21,729 nucleotides of DNA from Segatella salivae DSM 15606. GTDB lineage: Bacteria > Bacteroidota > Bacteroidia > Bacteroidales > Bacteroidaceae. This document shows positions 21,635-21,729 of the stretch, piece after piece. Every line of letters starts with the position of its first letter. Position 1 is the first letter of the stretch. The notes below the pieces were generated by a model that was given only the letters and a program-made list of their open reading frames with translations, was not told the DNA's origin and searched no databases. Location of the stretch: contig NZ_GL629647.1 of the NCBI RefSeq assembly GCF_000185845.1, positions 1,237,735-1,259,463 of the forward strand. Direction: 5' to 3'. The position numbers were made by a program, and so were the translations under genes.

Positions 21635-21729
21635 ATGGCTTACGTAATTGGAAACGACTGCATTGCATGCGGTACATGTATTGATGAGTGCCCAGTTGGC
21701 GCTATTTCTGAAGGTGATATCTATGCTAT
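21635..21729 (+). CDS. 2[4Fe-4S] ferredoxin, 3' end outside the window
   Basis: The first 31 codons of a small bacterial-type ferredoxin: MAYVIGNDCIACGTCIDECP with the cluster cysteines Cys9, Cys12, Cys15 and Cys19-Pro20 in the C-x2-C-x2-C-x3-C-P pattern. The second cluster motif would lie past the window edge. It should carry electrons at low potential in the cytoplasm. Confidence 0.93.
   Translation, partial: MAYVIGNDCIACGTCIDECPVGAISEGDIYA

Overview
The window looks like a chromosomal segment from a Bacteroidales bacterium, most likely a Prevotellaceae (Prevotella/Hallella-like) species. The grounds are: AT-rich DNA; promoters of the Bacteroidetes type (TAnnTTTG at -7, sometimes TTTG at -33) and starts without strong Shine-Dalgarno sites; a tRNA gene without an encoded CCA; and Bacteroidetes-type families (long LptF/G permease, DUF4831 protein, PorT-like barrel, fimbrillin/LRR lipoprotein, a split 5'-nucleotidase). 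Species is not determined.

Layout. 69-4573 (minus): an LptF/LptG-family permease, then RibBA, then an aspartate-type aminotransferase. 4829-5006: a tRNA-Met(CAT) with its own promoter and terminator. 5007-5916 is a gene-poor interval holding a 94-bp nested palindrome flanked by two outward-facing arrays of degenerate 22-bp units. 5917-8581 (plus): a promoter, a leader of about 220 nt, a 54-codon small ORF, a 693-aa leucine-rich-repeat lipoprotein and a terminator. 8659-13118 (minus): a housekeeping operon hpt-adk-obg-pgeF-M23 peptidase. 13223-15796 (plus): nnr and a DUF4831 protein, divergent from hpt. 15861-16380 holds a third array of the same 22-bp repeat family. 16419-17937 (minus): a stand-alone AICAR transformylase followed by a 64-aa basic protein. 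18024-18305 (plus): a small regulator-like protein. 18477-18842 (minus): rplS. 19052-20716 (plus): the two halves of a UshA-type 5'-nucleotidase as separate genes in reversed order. 20697-21446 (minus): a PorT-like outer-membrane barrel overlapping the previous gene tail to tail. 21635-end (plus): the start of a 2[4Fe-4S] ferredoxin.

Functionally this is mostly core metabolism (purine salvage and synthesis, riboflavin, amino-acid transamination, NAD(P)H repair, nucleotide scavenging) and envelope biology (LPS transport, peptidoglycan cleavage, T9SS-type barrel). The least explained parts are the 22-bp periodic intergenic repeat family, found at two loci about 11 kb apart, and the small-ORF/LRR-lipoprotein unit. 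No CRISPR array, transposase, integrase or phage gene was seen.
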